Position numbers and translations under genes: made by a program
The notes under the pieces: generated by a model
What the model saw: the letters and a program-made list of their open reading frames with translations, nothing else
Databases searched by the model: none
Told to the model about the DNA's origin: nothing
NCBI GenBank assembly: GCA_024695575.1
Contig: JAILHY010000041.1
Span: 1 to 42,283, forward strand
Direction of reading: 5' to 3'
Length of the DNA stretch: 42,283 bases
Origin: Lachnospiraceae bacterium
GTDB lineage: Bacteria; Bacillota; Clostridia; Lachnospirales; Lachnospiraceae
Shown here: piece by piece, positions 1 through 9,537 of the stretch
How positions within the stretch are numbered: the stretch's first letter is position 1
Layout of the letters: each line of letters opens with the position of its first letter

Positions 1-98
1 CTTTTCGCACCAAGTCTCTTGGATTCGGAATCTCTACCGTTCTTGGTAGAACCAACTCCCTTTTTATGAGCGAAAAATTGAAGGTTCATCTTAATCAT
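1..98 (-). CDS. rpmA: 50S ribosomal protein L27, N-terminal part (gene runs off the window start)
   Basis: Reverse complement of 1-98 translates to [32 protein letters not shown], the Firmicutes-type L27 N-terminus with the extension cleaved by Prp. Confidence 0.95.
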   Translation of the reverse strand, partial: MIKMNLQFFAHKKGVGSTKNGRDSESKRLGAK

Positions 99-427
99 GG
101 TTTACACCTCCTATTTGTCAATTTTAAATATTTCGGATAACTCTCGCACACACCCTCAAGTCCAAGTTTTAAACTCTTTAAAAGAAGCTGCGCACTTTCA
201 TTATCATAATCTGTTACCTTGAAATCAATGTATCCTGTGGTCTCATCCGATTTAAGTGATACATCCGCATGCAATAACTCATCAAATGAATTGATGGTAT
301 TGATGGTAAGTACCGAGATCGCAGAGCACACGATATCCTTGCCTGAATTAGCAAAACCCGCGTGATCCTTAGCTTCGAATCCCATCAGTTTATCATGTTC
401 GTCAAGGTAAAAAGAAATTGTAGTCAT
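95..427 (-). CDS. prp: Ribosomal-processing cysteine protease Prp (YsxB/DUF464)
   Basis: 110 aa; GHAGFA...[12 protein letters not shown] His/Cys motif; located between rplU and rpmA; stop overlaps the L27 start (ATGA). Confidence 0.93.
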   Translation of the reverse strand: MTTISFYLDEHDKLMGFEAKDHAGFANSGKDIVCSAISVLTINTINSFDELLHADVSLKSDETTGYIDFKVTDYDNESAQLLLKSLKLGLEGVCESYPKYLKLTNRRCKP

Positions 428-439
428 CTAAACAAACTA

Positions 440-745
440 TTAAGCGTTGATCTTGTCAATCTTTACTTCAGTGTATGCTTGTCTATGACCGTTTTTCTTG
501 TGATAACCGCTTTTTCTCTTATACTTATAAACGATAACTTTCTTAGCGCGATCCTGATTTAATACAGTTGCGGATACGGTAGCCTTAGCTACTGCTTCGC
601 CTGCGGAAAGTTCCTTATCGCTTACTGCGAGAACCTGATCAAAAGTAACGGACTTGCCAACTTCTGCGTCAAGCTTTTCTACGCGGATGACATCACCTTC
701 GGAAACCTTATACTGCTTTCCACCGGTAGCGATAATTGCGTACAT
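440..745 (-). CDS. rplU: 50S ribosomal protein L21
   Basis: [25 protein letters not shown]...[21 protein letters not shown] is canonical L21. Confidence 0.98.
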   Translation of the reverse strand: MYAIIATGGKQYKVSEGDVIRVEKLDAEVGKSVTFDQVLAVSDKELSAGEAVAKATVSATVLNQDRAKKVIVYKYKRKSGYHKKNGHRQAYTEVKIDKINA

Positions 746-756
746 AGTTCATCCTC

Positions 757-826
757 CATCTTCTAAAAACTCGCTAACTTTGGTGGTGCCTTATGGGCAC
801 ACTTATACCTAGTTATGCGGCATACT
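757..826 (-). ncRNA. Candidate L21 (rplU) leader RNA
   Basis: Transcribed leader upstream of rplU; compact hairpin GTGCC-CATAA-GGCAC (plus 786-800) with adjacent conserved-looking sequence. Consistent with the known Firmicutes L21 leader; boundaries approximate and not model-tested. Confidence 0.6.
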
Positions 827-831
827 CAGAT

Positions 832-860
832 ATAATAACAATTTAGAATGGAATTGTCAA
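832..860 (-). promoter_or_regulatory. SigA-type promoter for rplU-prp-rpmA
   Basis: Minus strand TTGACA (855-860), 17-bp spacer, TATTAT (832-837). Confidence 0.75.
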
Positions 861-898
861 CCGTTATTTTTACTGTTTTAAAATCAACAGAAACCTGA

Positions 899-2563
899 TC
901 ATTTTGCGTAGAATCCGGTCTCTTCCACTGTCCAGCCCTTGGAAACCAGATCGTTAAGCTCCGTCAGGCTTGCGGTGTAATGGGAAATGTTTTTCTTTTT
1001 GCTGTCCTTAAGTCTGTAAACCTTGGTAGTGTGTGAATCGTCACTGTACCAGGCGATATATTCATCTTTCCAGCCGGCTGCTATCAGTTCGTTCTTTTTC
1101 GTGAGATTAGCAGTGTAAAAATGCTCGCCGGTGCGTGAATTGTAAAGTCTGTATACGGGAGTATCGGAAGCCTCGGGAACATAAAAAGCGATACCCTCTG
1201 CTCTCCAGCCTGCGTTCGTTAAACTTGCTTTTTCGGAAAAGCTAGTAGTAAACATGTGCTGGTTTGTCTTAGTGTTAATGAGCCTGTAAACGGGAATGCT
1301 CTTAACCGTTTGGGAATTTGCCTTGGTTTCGCCGGGGATACTTACGCTTCCGAAATCCTCGCCGGTATCCTTAATGGAATAGTCGATGGCAAATACCGAA
1401 AACTTGGAAGAATAAAGGTAAAGCTTTTTGTTTTCCGAATCAAACCAGAAGGTGCCGTCGGTGTATTCGGAAAGAGGCTTTTGTCTTAATCTCGTGAGTT
1501 TGTAGGTCTTGCCGGCATGGTTTCTTAACACCATGGGAGAATATATATCCGATGAAAAGTTGATAACGGATTCAATAACCTCGCCGGTCTTTGTAAGATT
1601 ACCCTTCTTGACGCCGCTTACGGACTTCTCTATGGAAATATCGAGATACTCGGTACGCATGAATCTGCGGGAACCTTTTCTGTAGTCATAGAGGGCGATC
1701 TTTACGGAAGGAACGGTCTTAACGGATTTAAAACGCATGTTAAGCTGAACCGTTGCATCAGGATTTGAAGATGTTTCCTCGGCAAGTTCCAGATCAATAA
1801 GGTCACTTAAGTTGGTGGCATTAACATAAGAAATTCTGCCTGAAACATCGTAGTTTCTCTCATAGCCTGAATAAGAATGTGTTGAAGGAACCGAGGGCTG
1901 GGAGTCGGGTGTGGTTCCTGTATTGCTTCCGGATTCACTCTTAAAAGTAATTACATCTGAAATTGATGCGCTATCAGGGTTTGCGGTATTGTCATCAACA
2001 AGTTCCGCTATCAAATAAATTTTATCTGTCTCTTTATAATCTTTGGGAAGAGTTAACGAAACCTCTCCTGAGTTAGCTAAAAATACCTTAGATGGATCTG
2101 TAGTACTGGTTGTAGTGGGCGCTTTATCATAATAACTGTACATCTCGATTTTAGATGTAGTTTTATCATAATCAAGATCTGTGATCAAAATAGAAATTCT
2201 GGTTGGATATGAAGCCCCTTCTGTTGTAATGCTATAGGGAATAACAACAGTATTTCCGACTTTTGTTGCGTCGGAAGGAGTAATGGAAAAAATATCCGTA
2301 GAAACGGTATATTTGAATTGTGTTGAGGAAGCCCAATCTTGACCATTAACAAATGAAGAAAGAATAATATTTTCTTTCTTGGGATCAGAAGAGGTTAAAT
2401 TATCTATTATAGAACTAGGAACCTTCTGCACTGTAAGGCATGTATTATCCTTATTCTTTTCAAAGGCAGTCTCAGCATCGGCCTTAACAGATATAACCCC
2501 GGGTGCTGATATAATAAGTACCCCTGCAAGTAAACCCAAAATCAATTTCTTAGTAAATTTCAT
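899..2563 (-). CDS. Secreted protein with C-terminal DUF5648-type repeats
   Basis: Signal peptide MKFTKKLILGLLAGVLIISAPGVISVKA; three C-terminal repeats VYRL.N..T.QHMFTTS...L...GW..EGIAFY. ATG at 2563 preferred over the TTG at 2572. Confidence 0.8.
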   Translation of the reverse strand: MKFTKKLILGLLAGVLIISAPGVISVKADAETAFEKNKDNTCLTVQKVPSSIIDNLTSSDPKKENIILSSFVNGQDWASSTQFKYTVSTDIFSITPSDATKVGNTVVIPYSITTEGASYPTRISILITDLDYDKTTSKIEMYSYYDKAPTTTSTTDPSKVFLANSGEVSLTLPKDYKETDKIYLIAELVDDNTANPDSASISDVITFKSESGSNTGTTPDSQPSVPSTHSYSGYERNYDVSGRISYVNATNLSDLIDLELAEETSSNPDATVQLNMRFKSVKTVPSVKIALYDYRKGSRRFMRTEYLDISIEKSVSGVKKGNLTKTGEVIESVINFSSDIYSPMVLRNHAGKTYKLTRLRQKPLSEYTDGTFWFDSENKKLYLYSSKFSVFAIDYSIKDTGEDFGSVSIPGETKANSQTVKSIPVYRLINTKTNQHMFTTSFSEKASLTNAGWRAEGIAFYVPEASDTPVYRLYNSRTGEHFYTANLTKKNELIAAGWKDEYIAWYSDDSHTTKVYRLKDSKKKNISHYTASLTELNDLVSKGWTVEETGFYAK

Positions 2564-2607
2564 GATGTCCAATCTCCCTAAAAAAACTCTTTATATACCA
2601 TGCCGCA

Positions 2608-2637
2608 ATTATATCACTTTTATTATATAAAATTCAA
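2608..2637 (-). promoter_or_regulatory. Promoter of the DUF5648-repeat gene
   Basis: Minus strand TTGAAT (2632-2637), 18-bp spacer, TATAAT (2608-2613). Confidence 0.6.
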
Positions 2638-2649
2638 TGAAAGAAATCC

Positions 2650-3762
2650 TTAAGAATAAAGGCTTTTATACTTTTTCTGCCTGGTGATCTCGGCAAGTCC
2701 GAGCTCTGTAAAATCCACAAAGGAAGTCTTAACCGGATCCTTTCTTGAAAGTTCCTTCATAAGTGCGGAAAGCTCCTCTTTGTCAGAGGCATTTGTGAAG
2801 TTTATAAAGTCTATGATTATGATCCCGGATAAATTCCTAAGCCTTAACTGCCTGAATACTTCTTTTGCCGCTTCGAAATTGGTTTCTTTTACAAGAATGT
2901 CTTTGCTTTTTGTCTTGTCGATCTTTCCGCTGTTAACATCTATGACGGTAAGGGCTTCCGTTGGCTCAATATAAAGAAATCCGCCTGTTTTAAGATTAAC
3001 TTTCTTGTCGACCGCCTCCGAATACATCTTGGATAAGCCGTATAGCACCGCCAATGACATGGCTTTATCCTTGTAAAAAGAAACCCGTGTAGGATCCGTA
3101 AACTTATTTAATTTATCAAAAGAAACGGGATCATCAGTGACGATCTCATCGGGTCGGCACTCTTCTATCCGTTCATAAAAGGCAGGCTTCGCTTCATAAA
3201 CCCTTGAAAATACCGTACGAGAGCCTGCTGACTGCAGGATTTCATGCAATTTATCCGAAAGTCTGACAATTTCAGCTTTTAACTCTTCTTCCCCTGCGTT
3301 AACGGCTGAAGTTCTGATGATTATACCGGTTTTAAGGTCTAAAGACTCTGCCGATGCTTTTAATCTTTCTTTTTCCTCGGAGGATAATTTGCTTGAGACC
3401 ATGACCTTGTTGGAATCGGATACCGAAACGGCGTAGAGTCCGTGTATGGAAAGGTCTCTTGAAAGAGATGCGGGCTTACTTTTCTGGGCTTCGGCAGTTA
3501 TCAATGCGGGAAACTCGTCCCCCTGTTTGGGAACAGCCCAGCCCTTTTCAAGAGGGAGAAAGCCCGTGACTCCAGGCTTAATCTCCACAAAAGCCGCGTT
3601 AAGATCAGTACGGACATTGGAAACCCTTACGATAACAATGTCACCTGTTTTAAAGTCCGTACTCTCTTCAAAGAAGAGCTCTGTAACTTTATTATTTTCA
3701 AGATAAAAGCAGGCTGTTCTACCGTTAAATCCGGTAACAACAGCCTTTGATCCGTTAGTCAT
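2650..3762 (-). CDS. rng: Ribonuclease E/G family protein, short form
   Basis: N-terminal S1-like region; catalytic-core motifs ALTVIDVNSGK and LSGIIIIDFINF. Ends soon after GLAEITRQKK. Confidence 0.88.
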   Translation of the reverse strand: MTNGSKAVVTGFNGRTACFYLENNKVTELFFEESTDFKTGDIVIVRVSNVRTDLNAAFVEIKPGVTGFLPLEKGWAVPKQGDEFPALITAEAQKSKPASLSRDLSIHGLYAVSVSDSNKVMVSSKLSSEEKERLKASAESLDLKTGIIIRTSAVNAGEEELKAEIVRLSDKLHEILQSAGSRTVFSRVYEAKPAFYERIEECRPDEIVTDDPVSFDKLNKFTDPTRVSFYKDKAMSLAVLYGLSKMYSEAVDKKVNLKTGGFLYIEPTEALTVIDVNSGKIDKTKSKDILVKETNFEAAKEVFRQLRLRNLSGIIIIDFINFTNASDKEELSALMKELSRKDPVKTSFVDFTELGLAEITRQKKYKSLYS

Positions 3763-4435
3763 TTATATCTCCCAAAGGCACCAGATTGCCTTTATTGTTT
3801 CGCCTGTAAAGCTCCTTACGAACAATGTGGAAGGGATAGTCGTTAATATCCTTTCCTTCAAGCGCCAGCATTGCCTGTAACAAAGATGCGGGACGCAGAT
3901 TGTTCATGGAAGAAGAATCAACTCTTGCAAAAAGAACATTTTCTTCTTTAAGGTAAAGTTCGTATACGAATTCCTTGGCATTGACAGTAATGTCACCAGA
4001 CTTAAGATTCTTAATAAAAGTAACCGCAGGTGCATTATTGTATGCTTCAATAAGCTCGGGACTTAAAGGATTGTCCCTGTAAAACTCAAGTTCATAATCG
4101 GACGCTGCTACGCTTGCCATGGCATTGCCGAAATTGTCCGGAAGAACTATCACGTCAACGATTTCGATACCTTCGGCCATTTGGGCGTTAAGCTGCTCTT
4201 TGACTGATTCAGGTGTTTCATTTTCACCAAGTTCTACGTCAAAATATTCGCCGTAACCTTCCATTCCAACACCCAGAGGACTTGCAAAGGACATCATCAT
4301 ATGGGGACTGAATCCTTTTGAATAAATGGTCTCAACATCTGTGCGGCGAAAAGCCTTCTGAAAATACCGAAGAAGGTCAAGGTGTCCTATATATTTAATT
4401 ACTCCGTGTTTGGTAAATTTAACTCTGTATTTCAT
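3755..4435 (-). CDS. TIGR03936 / DUF2344 radical SAM-linked protein
   Basis: MKYRVKFTKHGVIKYIGHLDLLRYFQKAFRRTDVETIYSKGFSPHMMMSFASPLGVGMEGYGEYFDVEL; adjacent to its usual radical SAM partner. Confidence 0.9.
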   Translation of the reverse strand: MKYRVKFTKHGVIKYIGHLDLLRYFQKAFRRTDVETIYSKGFSPHMMMSFASPLGVGMEGYGEYFDVELGENETPESVKEQLNAQMAEGIEIVDVIVLPDNFGNAMASVAASDYELEFYRDNPLSPELIEAYNNAPAVTFIKNLKSGDITVNAKEFVYELYLKEENVLFARVDSSSMNNLRPASLLQAMLALEGKDINDYPFHIVRKELYRRNNKGNLVPLGDIND

Positions 4436-4437
4436 TA

Positions 4438-6306
4438 TCAGTACCTGTTAACGCATATTCCGCAATCAAAACGGGCCGAGCCGCAGCCGTTGCAGGCTTC
4501 GCGACAGTTGTCGGTAACTATGCCCTTCTGAGCCTTGTGCCATTCTCTTAACATGTGGGCCTTGGTCACACCGCAGTCGATAAAGTCCCAGGGGAAGATC
4601 TCATCATCTTCACGGGGCCTTGTTGTATAGAAAGCAGGATCAACACCGCATTCTTCAAAAGCATCCAGCCAGTTTTGGTGGTTATAATACTCGCTCCAGG
4701 CATCGAAAATGTTTCCTTTTTCATAAACCTTGAGAATTACGTCTGAAAGCCTGCGATCGCCCCTTGCAAGAACGCCTTCGAGCATGGAAACATCGGCTTC
4801 GTGCCAGTTATATTTGATAACTTTCTGATTAAGTTCGCCTATGATAAAGTGCTTGCACTTTTCCGCCTTATCTATAAACTCTTCGGATGTGTTCTGAGGA
4901 GCCCACTGGAAAGGCGTGAAGGGCTTTGGCACAAAGAATGACGTGCTTGTCACAATCTGAACTTTGCCGTTTTTACGCTCTTCTTTCGGCACAGTATCAT
5001 AGAATGCTGCTGCAATATCATTGGAAAGATCCGCAATACCCTTTATGTCCTCGTCCTCTTCAAAAGGAAGTCCCAACATGAAATAAAGCTTGACTCTGGT
5101 CCATCCACCTTTGAAGGCAAGTATGGCTCCGTTCAATATATCTTCACGGGTAAGACCTTTGTTTATGATATCTCTTAACCGTTGTGAACCGGCTTCCGGA
5201 GCAAAAGTAAGGCTTGATTTACGGATATCCTGAACCTTACTCATGGTATCTACGGAAAACTGGTCTATACGAAGGCTCGGAAGGGCTATGTTTACTTTTT
5301 TGTCCGTGCAGTCTTCCACAAGATAATTTACCAGTTCTTCAATATGCGAATAATCTGAAGAAGAAAGTGAACTAAGGGTTATTTCCTCGTAACCCGTATT
5401 CTTAAGCATCTTGGCAGCCCGGTCTTTAAGAAACTCTACGCTTCGCTCTCTTACGGGACGATAGATCTGACCGGCCTGACAGAATCGGCATCCTCTGATG
5501 CAGCCTCGCATTATTTCGAGAGTTACTCTGTCCTGGGTGGCTCTTATAAAAGGAACAACGGGCTTTTCGGGATAATATGTGTCGTCAAGATCAGTAACGA
5601 TCTCCTTAAGTACCGTGGCAGGAACGCCTTCATATATTGGTGTGAAAGCCTTAATGGTGCCATCTTCCTTGTAGGTTACTTCATAACATGAAGGCACGTA
5701 CATTCCGGGGATCTTGGCAGCTTCGATCAGGAAGTCCTGACGGGACATACCTTTCTTTCTGGCATCTTTGTAGATATCAAGAAGATGTCTGTACCTGGTC
5801 TCACCTTCACCTATATAGAATATGTCAAAAAAAGCATATAAAGGCTCGGGATTGTATGTGCAGGGACCGCCGCCTATTATGATGGGATCATCCCAAGTAC
5901 GATCCTTGGCAAGCAAAGGAATACCCGACAGATCAAGTATCTGAAGGATATTGGTATAACACATTTCGTATTGTAATGTGATTCCGAGAAAATCAAGATT
6001 CCGAACGGGTTCCTGAGATTCGATGGTAAAGAGGGGGATTTTCTTTTCCCTCATGACCTTGTCAAGATCCGGCCAGGGAGAGTACACTCTCTCGCACCAG
6101 GTGTCTTCGAATTTGTTGAACATATCATATAAGATCGCGATGCCAAGGTGTGACATCCCGATCTCATATACGTCAGGAAAGCACATGGCAAACCTGACGT
6201 CGATCTTTGTTTTGTCTTTGTAAATTGCATTGATCTCGTTGCCGATATAGCGCTCGGGCTTATCAATGCTCATTAATACTTCTTCGGGTAAAGCGAGGTT
6301 CTGCAT
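4438..6306 (-). CDS. TIGR03960 family B12-binding/radical SAM protein
   Basis: 622 aa; CIRGCRFC CX3CX2C motif; B12-binding-like N-terminal part; Cys-rich C-terminus CREACNGCGSARFDCGICVNRY. Confidence 0.92.
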   Translation of the reverse strand: MQNLALPEEVLMSIDKPERYIGNEINAIYKDKTKIDVRFAMCFPDVYEIGMSHLGIAILYDMFNKFEDTWCERVYSPWPDLDKVMREKKIPLFTIESQEPVRNLDFLGITLQYEMCYTNILQILDLSGIPLLAKDRTWDDPIIIGGGPCTYNPEPLYAFFDIFYIGEGETRYRHLLDIYKDARKKGMSRQDFLIEAAKIPGMYVPSCYEVTYKEDGTIKAFTPIYEGVPATVLKEIVTDLDDTYYPEKPVVPFIRATQDRVTLEIMRGCIRGCRFCQAGQIYRPVRERSVEFLKDRAAKMLKNTGYEEITLSSLSSSDYSHIEELVNYLVEDCTDKKVNIALPSLRIDQFSVDTMSKVQDIRKSSLTFAPEAGSQRLRDIINKGLTREDILNGAILAFKGGWTRVKLYFMLGLPFEEDEDIKGIADLSNDIAAAFYDTVPKEERKNGKVQIVTSTSFFVPKPFTPFQWAPQNTSEEFIDKAEKCKHFIIGELNQKVIKYNWHEADVSMLEGVLARGDRRLSDVILKVYEKGNIFDAWSEYYNHQNWLDAFEECGVDPAFYTTRPREDDEIFPWDFIDCGVTKAHMLREWHKAQKGIVTDNCREACNGCGSARFDCGICVNRY

Positions 6307-6337
6307 ATTGTTCTCTCTATCGGAGAGCTATACAAGA

Positions 6338-7594
6338 TTACCTGTTAGCAAGCTCCGTCATAATGTCTTCCCAGGTAACACCCTTTTGAACCATCAATAC
6401 CATACAGTGGTAAAGGAAATCGGAAATCTCGTATTTAACCTCGGAATCTCCGGGATTCTTGGCAGCGATAACGATCTCCGTTGCTTCTTCGCCCAGTTTC
6501 TTTAATATCTTGTCTATACCCTTATCAAAAAGATAATTGGTATAAGAACCTTCCTTGGGATGAACCTTTCTGTCCTCTATGATCGAATAGACGGAATTGA
6601 GGACCTCCAAAGGATTCTTTTCCTCGAAATCATAGGTGATGATATCGTTAAAGAAGCAGGAATATTCACCTGTATGGCAGGCATTTCCGATCTGTTCAAC
6701 TCTGGCTAACAGGGTGTCCGCATCGCAGTCATAGCTTAAAGCCTTAACATACTGGAAATGACCGCTTGTTTCGCCCTTGACCCACAGGGATTGACGTGAT
6801 CTGGAAAAGTAAGTCATGGTACCTGTACTCAGGGTCTTATCATAAGCCTCTTCGTTCATATATGCAAGCATAAGTACGCGATTTGTTTTATAATCCTGCA
6901 CAACAACAGGTATGAGGCCTTTGTCATCAAGCTTGAAGGATGAAAAAGGAACATATTCCTCGCCCACAATTTCCTTGATGTGAACATAATCCTTGTAGTT
7001 CTCGTTCACAACCTCGCCGGTAATGCCTTCCGCGTTCTTTTGCTTAAGATAATCGATGATCTTGTCAAGAGAAGCGGCCTTAAGCATTGCGATATACTTT
7101 AATCCGCCCTCGTCAAACACGGAGGATTTGGTCATTGTAATATCATGCAAAAGAACGGTCTTTGTGTATTGTCTTATTAGCTCAATATTGTCTTCAAGTT
7201 CGTTTATGTTCTTAACTGAAGCGACGATCTTTGATTTGCCGAACTTATCAGAAACCTCTTTGGTAAGTTCAACGTTCGAGGGCTTGGAATAATTAAGTAC
7301 GGCCCGCTTACAGCCTGCATAGAGGAGTTTCTTTATATCTTCCATTCTCTCTACATTGCCGGCGCCTGTTACGGGAACCTGAACGTGAGCACAGATATTT
7401 TTGATAACGGAAAGTGCTTTTTCGTGCTCTTCGTCACCTTTGGAAAGATCAAAGATCAGAAGCTCGTCTGCACCGTTATCGCAGAACCTTCTGCAAAGCT
7501 CCAAGGGATCTGAGTCAACAATTGTATTATCGGAAAAGAAAGCTACTGCTTTCTCATTTTTTAAGTATATGCACGGGATCAGTTTTTTCTTCAT
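6338..7594 (-). CDS. hisI: Fusion: HisF-like barrel domain + phosphoribosyl-AMP cyclohydrolase (HisI) + phosphoribosyl-ATP pyrophosphatase (HisE)
   Basis: HisI motifs ([31 protein letters not shown]) and HisE motifs ([16 protein letters not shown]) after a ~210-aa HisF-like N-terminus (IPCIYLKN...[11 protein letters not shown]). Confidence 0.92.
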   Translation of the reverse strand: MKKKLIPCIYLKNEKAVAFFSDNTIVDSDPLELCRRFCDNGADELLIFDLSKGDEEHEKALSVIKNICAHVQVPVTGAGNVERMEDIKKLLYAGCKRAVLNYSKPSNVELTKEVSDKFGKSKIVASVKNINELEDNIELIRQYTKTVLLHDITMTKSSVFDEGGLKYIAMLKAASLDKIIDYLKQKNAEGITGEVVNENYKDYVHIKEIVGEEYVPFSSFKLDDKGLIPVVVQDYKTNRVLMLAYMNEEAYDKTLSTGTMTYFSRSRQSLWVKGETSGHFQYVKALSYDCDADTLLARVEQIGNACHTGEYSCFFNDIITYDFEEKNPLEVLNSVYSIIEDRKVHPKEGSYTNYLFDKGIDKILKKLGEEATEIVIAAKNPGDSEVKYEISDFLYHCMVLMVQKGVTWEDIMTELANR

Positions 7595-8181
7595 GCCAGG
7601 GTTCCTTTCGTGGAAAGTACATTTTTCGAGCGGACATCAAGGGAAACGGCTTCGTCCAAAGCCTTGGCAAATGCCTTGAACATTGCCTCGATCTTGTGAT
7701 GATCGTTGGTTCCGTTCATAAGCTTAATATGCAGATTCATGCCTGCCGAATATGAGATCGCGTAGAAAAACTCGCGAACATTCTGGGTCTCGAGGTATCC
7801 CACTCTCTCCGTTTCAAAATCACACTCAAAGCTGAAATACGGTCTGCCGGAAAGATCGATGGCAACAAGCATAAGTACGTCATCCATGGGAAGGATGCAG
7901 TCTCCGAAGCGTCTGATGCCTTTCTTGTCCCCAAGAGCCTCTCTGATGGCTGTACCGAGCACGATTCCGCAATCCTCGGTCAGATGGTGACTGTCTACGT
8001 TAAGATCTCCCGTTGCTGTCACTTTAAGGTCAAAGAAACCGTGACGTGCAAAGCTTTCAAGCATATGGTCAAGAAAGCCAATTCCCGTATTGACGGAGGC
8101 ATTGCCGATTCCGTCAAGTTCAAGTTCCATACTGATCTTGGTTTCTTTTGTTTCGCGATCTATTCTCTTACATCTGGACAT
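7591..8181 (-). CDS. hisB: Imidazoleglycerol-phosphate dehydratase
   Basis: [50 protein letters not shown] motifs. Confidence 0.97.
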   Translation of the reverse strand: MSRCKRIDRETKETKISMELELDGIGNASVNTGIGFLDHMLESFARHGFFDLKVTATGDLNVDSHHLTEDCGIVLGTAIREALGDKKGIRRFGDCILPMDDVLMLVAIDLSGRPYFSFECDFETERVGYLETQNVREFFYAISYSAGMNLHIKLMNGTNDHHKIEAMFKAFAKALDEAVSLDVRSKNVLSTKGTLA

Positions 8182-8237
8182 TTTCTTTCTCCTTAATGAA
8201 TGTCACGCTTTAAAATAGAGTATTCTTAAACCATAAT

Positions 8238-9527
8238 TTACTCAAAACGTACCTTGATCGAATTTTCGTGAGCGGTAAGCCCTTCCTGTCGCGCAAACAG
8301 TTCAATATCCTCGTGTACCTTTTCAAGGGCTTCCTTCGAGTAACTTATGATACTCGAACGCTTAACAAAATCATCTACGGAAAGCGGTGAAAAGAACTTG
8401 GCCGTTCCGTTGGTGGGAAGCGTGTGGTTGGGACCTGCAAAATAATCACCCAAAGGTTCCGATGAATACTCACCAAGGAAAATAGCTCCTGCGTTACGTA
8501 CCTTTGTCATAGTTTCAAAAGGATTGGCCGTAAGTATCTCCAGGTGCTCCGGAGCTATGGCATTTACTGTTTCGATTGCAGTATCAAGATCCTTTGAAAC
8601 AATGGCAAATCCAAAGTTATCAAGGGACTCTTTTATTATATCGCGTCTTGAAAGTTTAGGCAAAAACTTGTCGATCTCATCATTTACGGCTTCGGCCAGT
8701 TCTTTTGAATCGGTAACAAGTATTGCCGAAGCAAGTGAATCGTGTTCGGCCTGACTTAAAAGATCAGCAGCCACGTAATGAGGATTGGCCGTTTTGTCTG
8801 CAAGAACCATGATCTCTGAGGGACCAGCGATTGAATCGATGCCGACTGCGCCTATAACCTGTTTCTTTGCAAGGGCTACGAAAATATTACCGGGGCCGGT
8901 GATCTTGCATACCTTGGGAACTGACTCGGTTCCGTAAGCCATTGCGGCGATAGCCTGAGCGCCACCTGCTTTATAAATCTCGGTAACTCCTGCAATATCG
9001 GCTGCAACAAGAGTGCCGGGGTTAACCTTTCCTTCCTTGTTTGGTGGTGTGCACATGATAATTCGCTCTACCCCTGCTACTTTTGCAGGTATAATGTTCA
9101 TAAGAACGCTTGAGGGATAAGCAGCCTTACCGCCGGGAACGTAAATACCGGCACTGTCAACAGCTGTGATACGCTGCCCGAGAATGGAACCGTCGGGTTT
9201 TGTATCTATCCATGTGTTCCTTACCTGTTTTTTGTGGAATTCTTCAATGTTCTTAGCTGATTTCTTCATTATTTCAACGAATTCAGCAGGAATTTCTTTA
9301 TAGGCTTCTTTTACCTCGTCTTCGGTAACACGGATGTCTCCTTTGTTAAGGTCGAAACCGTCAAATTCCTTTGTGAGCTCAAATACGGCCTTGTCGCCGT
9401 TTTCACGTACGTTTTTAAGGATCTTTGCAACTGTTTCCTCATATTTACCATAGTCGCCTGTGGATCTTTTCAACAAAGAAGAAAGAATATCTTCCGTATT
9501 CTGTTTGCTTATATCTACTATTTTCAT
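8238..9527 (-). CDS. hisD: Histidinol dehydrogenase
   Basis: IAGPSEIMVLAD, DLLSQAEHD, YFAGPNHTLPTNGTAKFFSPLSVDDF motifs. Confidence 0.97.
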   Translation of the reverse strand: MKIVDISKQNTEDILSSLLKRSTGDYGKYEETVAKILKNVRENGDKAVFELTKEFDGFDLNKGDIRVTEDEVKEAYKEIPAEFVEIMKKSAKNIEEFHKKQVRNTWIDTKPDGSILGQRITAVDSAGIYVPGGKAAYPSSVLMNIIPAKVAGVERIIMCTPPNKEGKVNPGTLVAADIAGVTEIYKAGGAQAIAAMAYGTESVPKVCKITGPGNIFVALAKKQVIGAVGIDSIAGPSEIMVLADKTANPHYVAADLLSQAEHDSLASAILVTDSKELAEAVNDEIDKFLPKLSRRDIIKESLDNFGFAIVSKDLDTAIETVNAIAPEHLEILTANPFETMTKVRNAGAIFLGEYSSEPLGDYFAGPNHTLPTNGTAKFFSPLSVDDFVKRSSIISYSKEALEKVHEDIELFARQEGLTAHENSIKVRFE

Positions 9528-9537
9528 TTTTTATCCT

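Noticed and set aside
362-562. Plus-strand 66-aa hydrophobic ORF over prp/rplU
   Set aside because: Antisense to two conserved genes; no start signal.
841-900. Possible terminator of the DUF5648-repeat gene (CTGTT...AACAG)
   Set aside because: Stem too short and the T tract is poor; the same stretch holds the rplU promoter.
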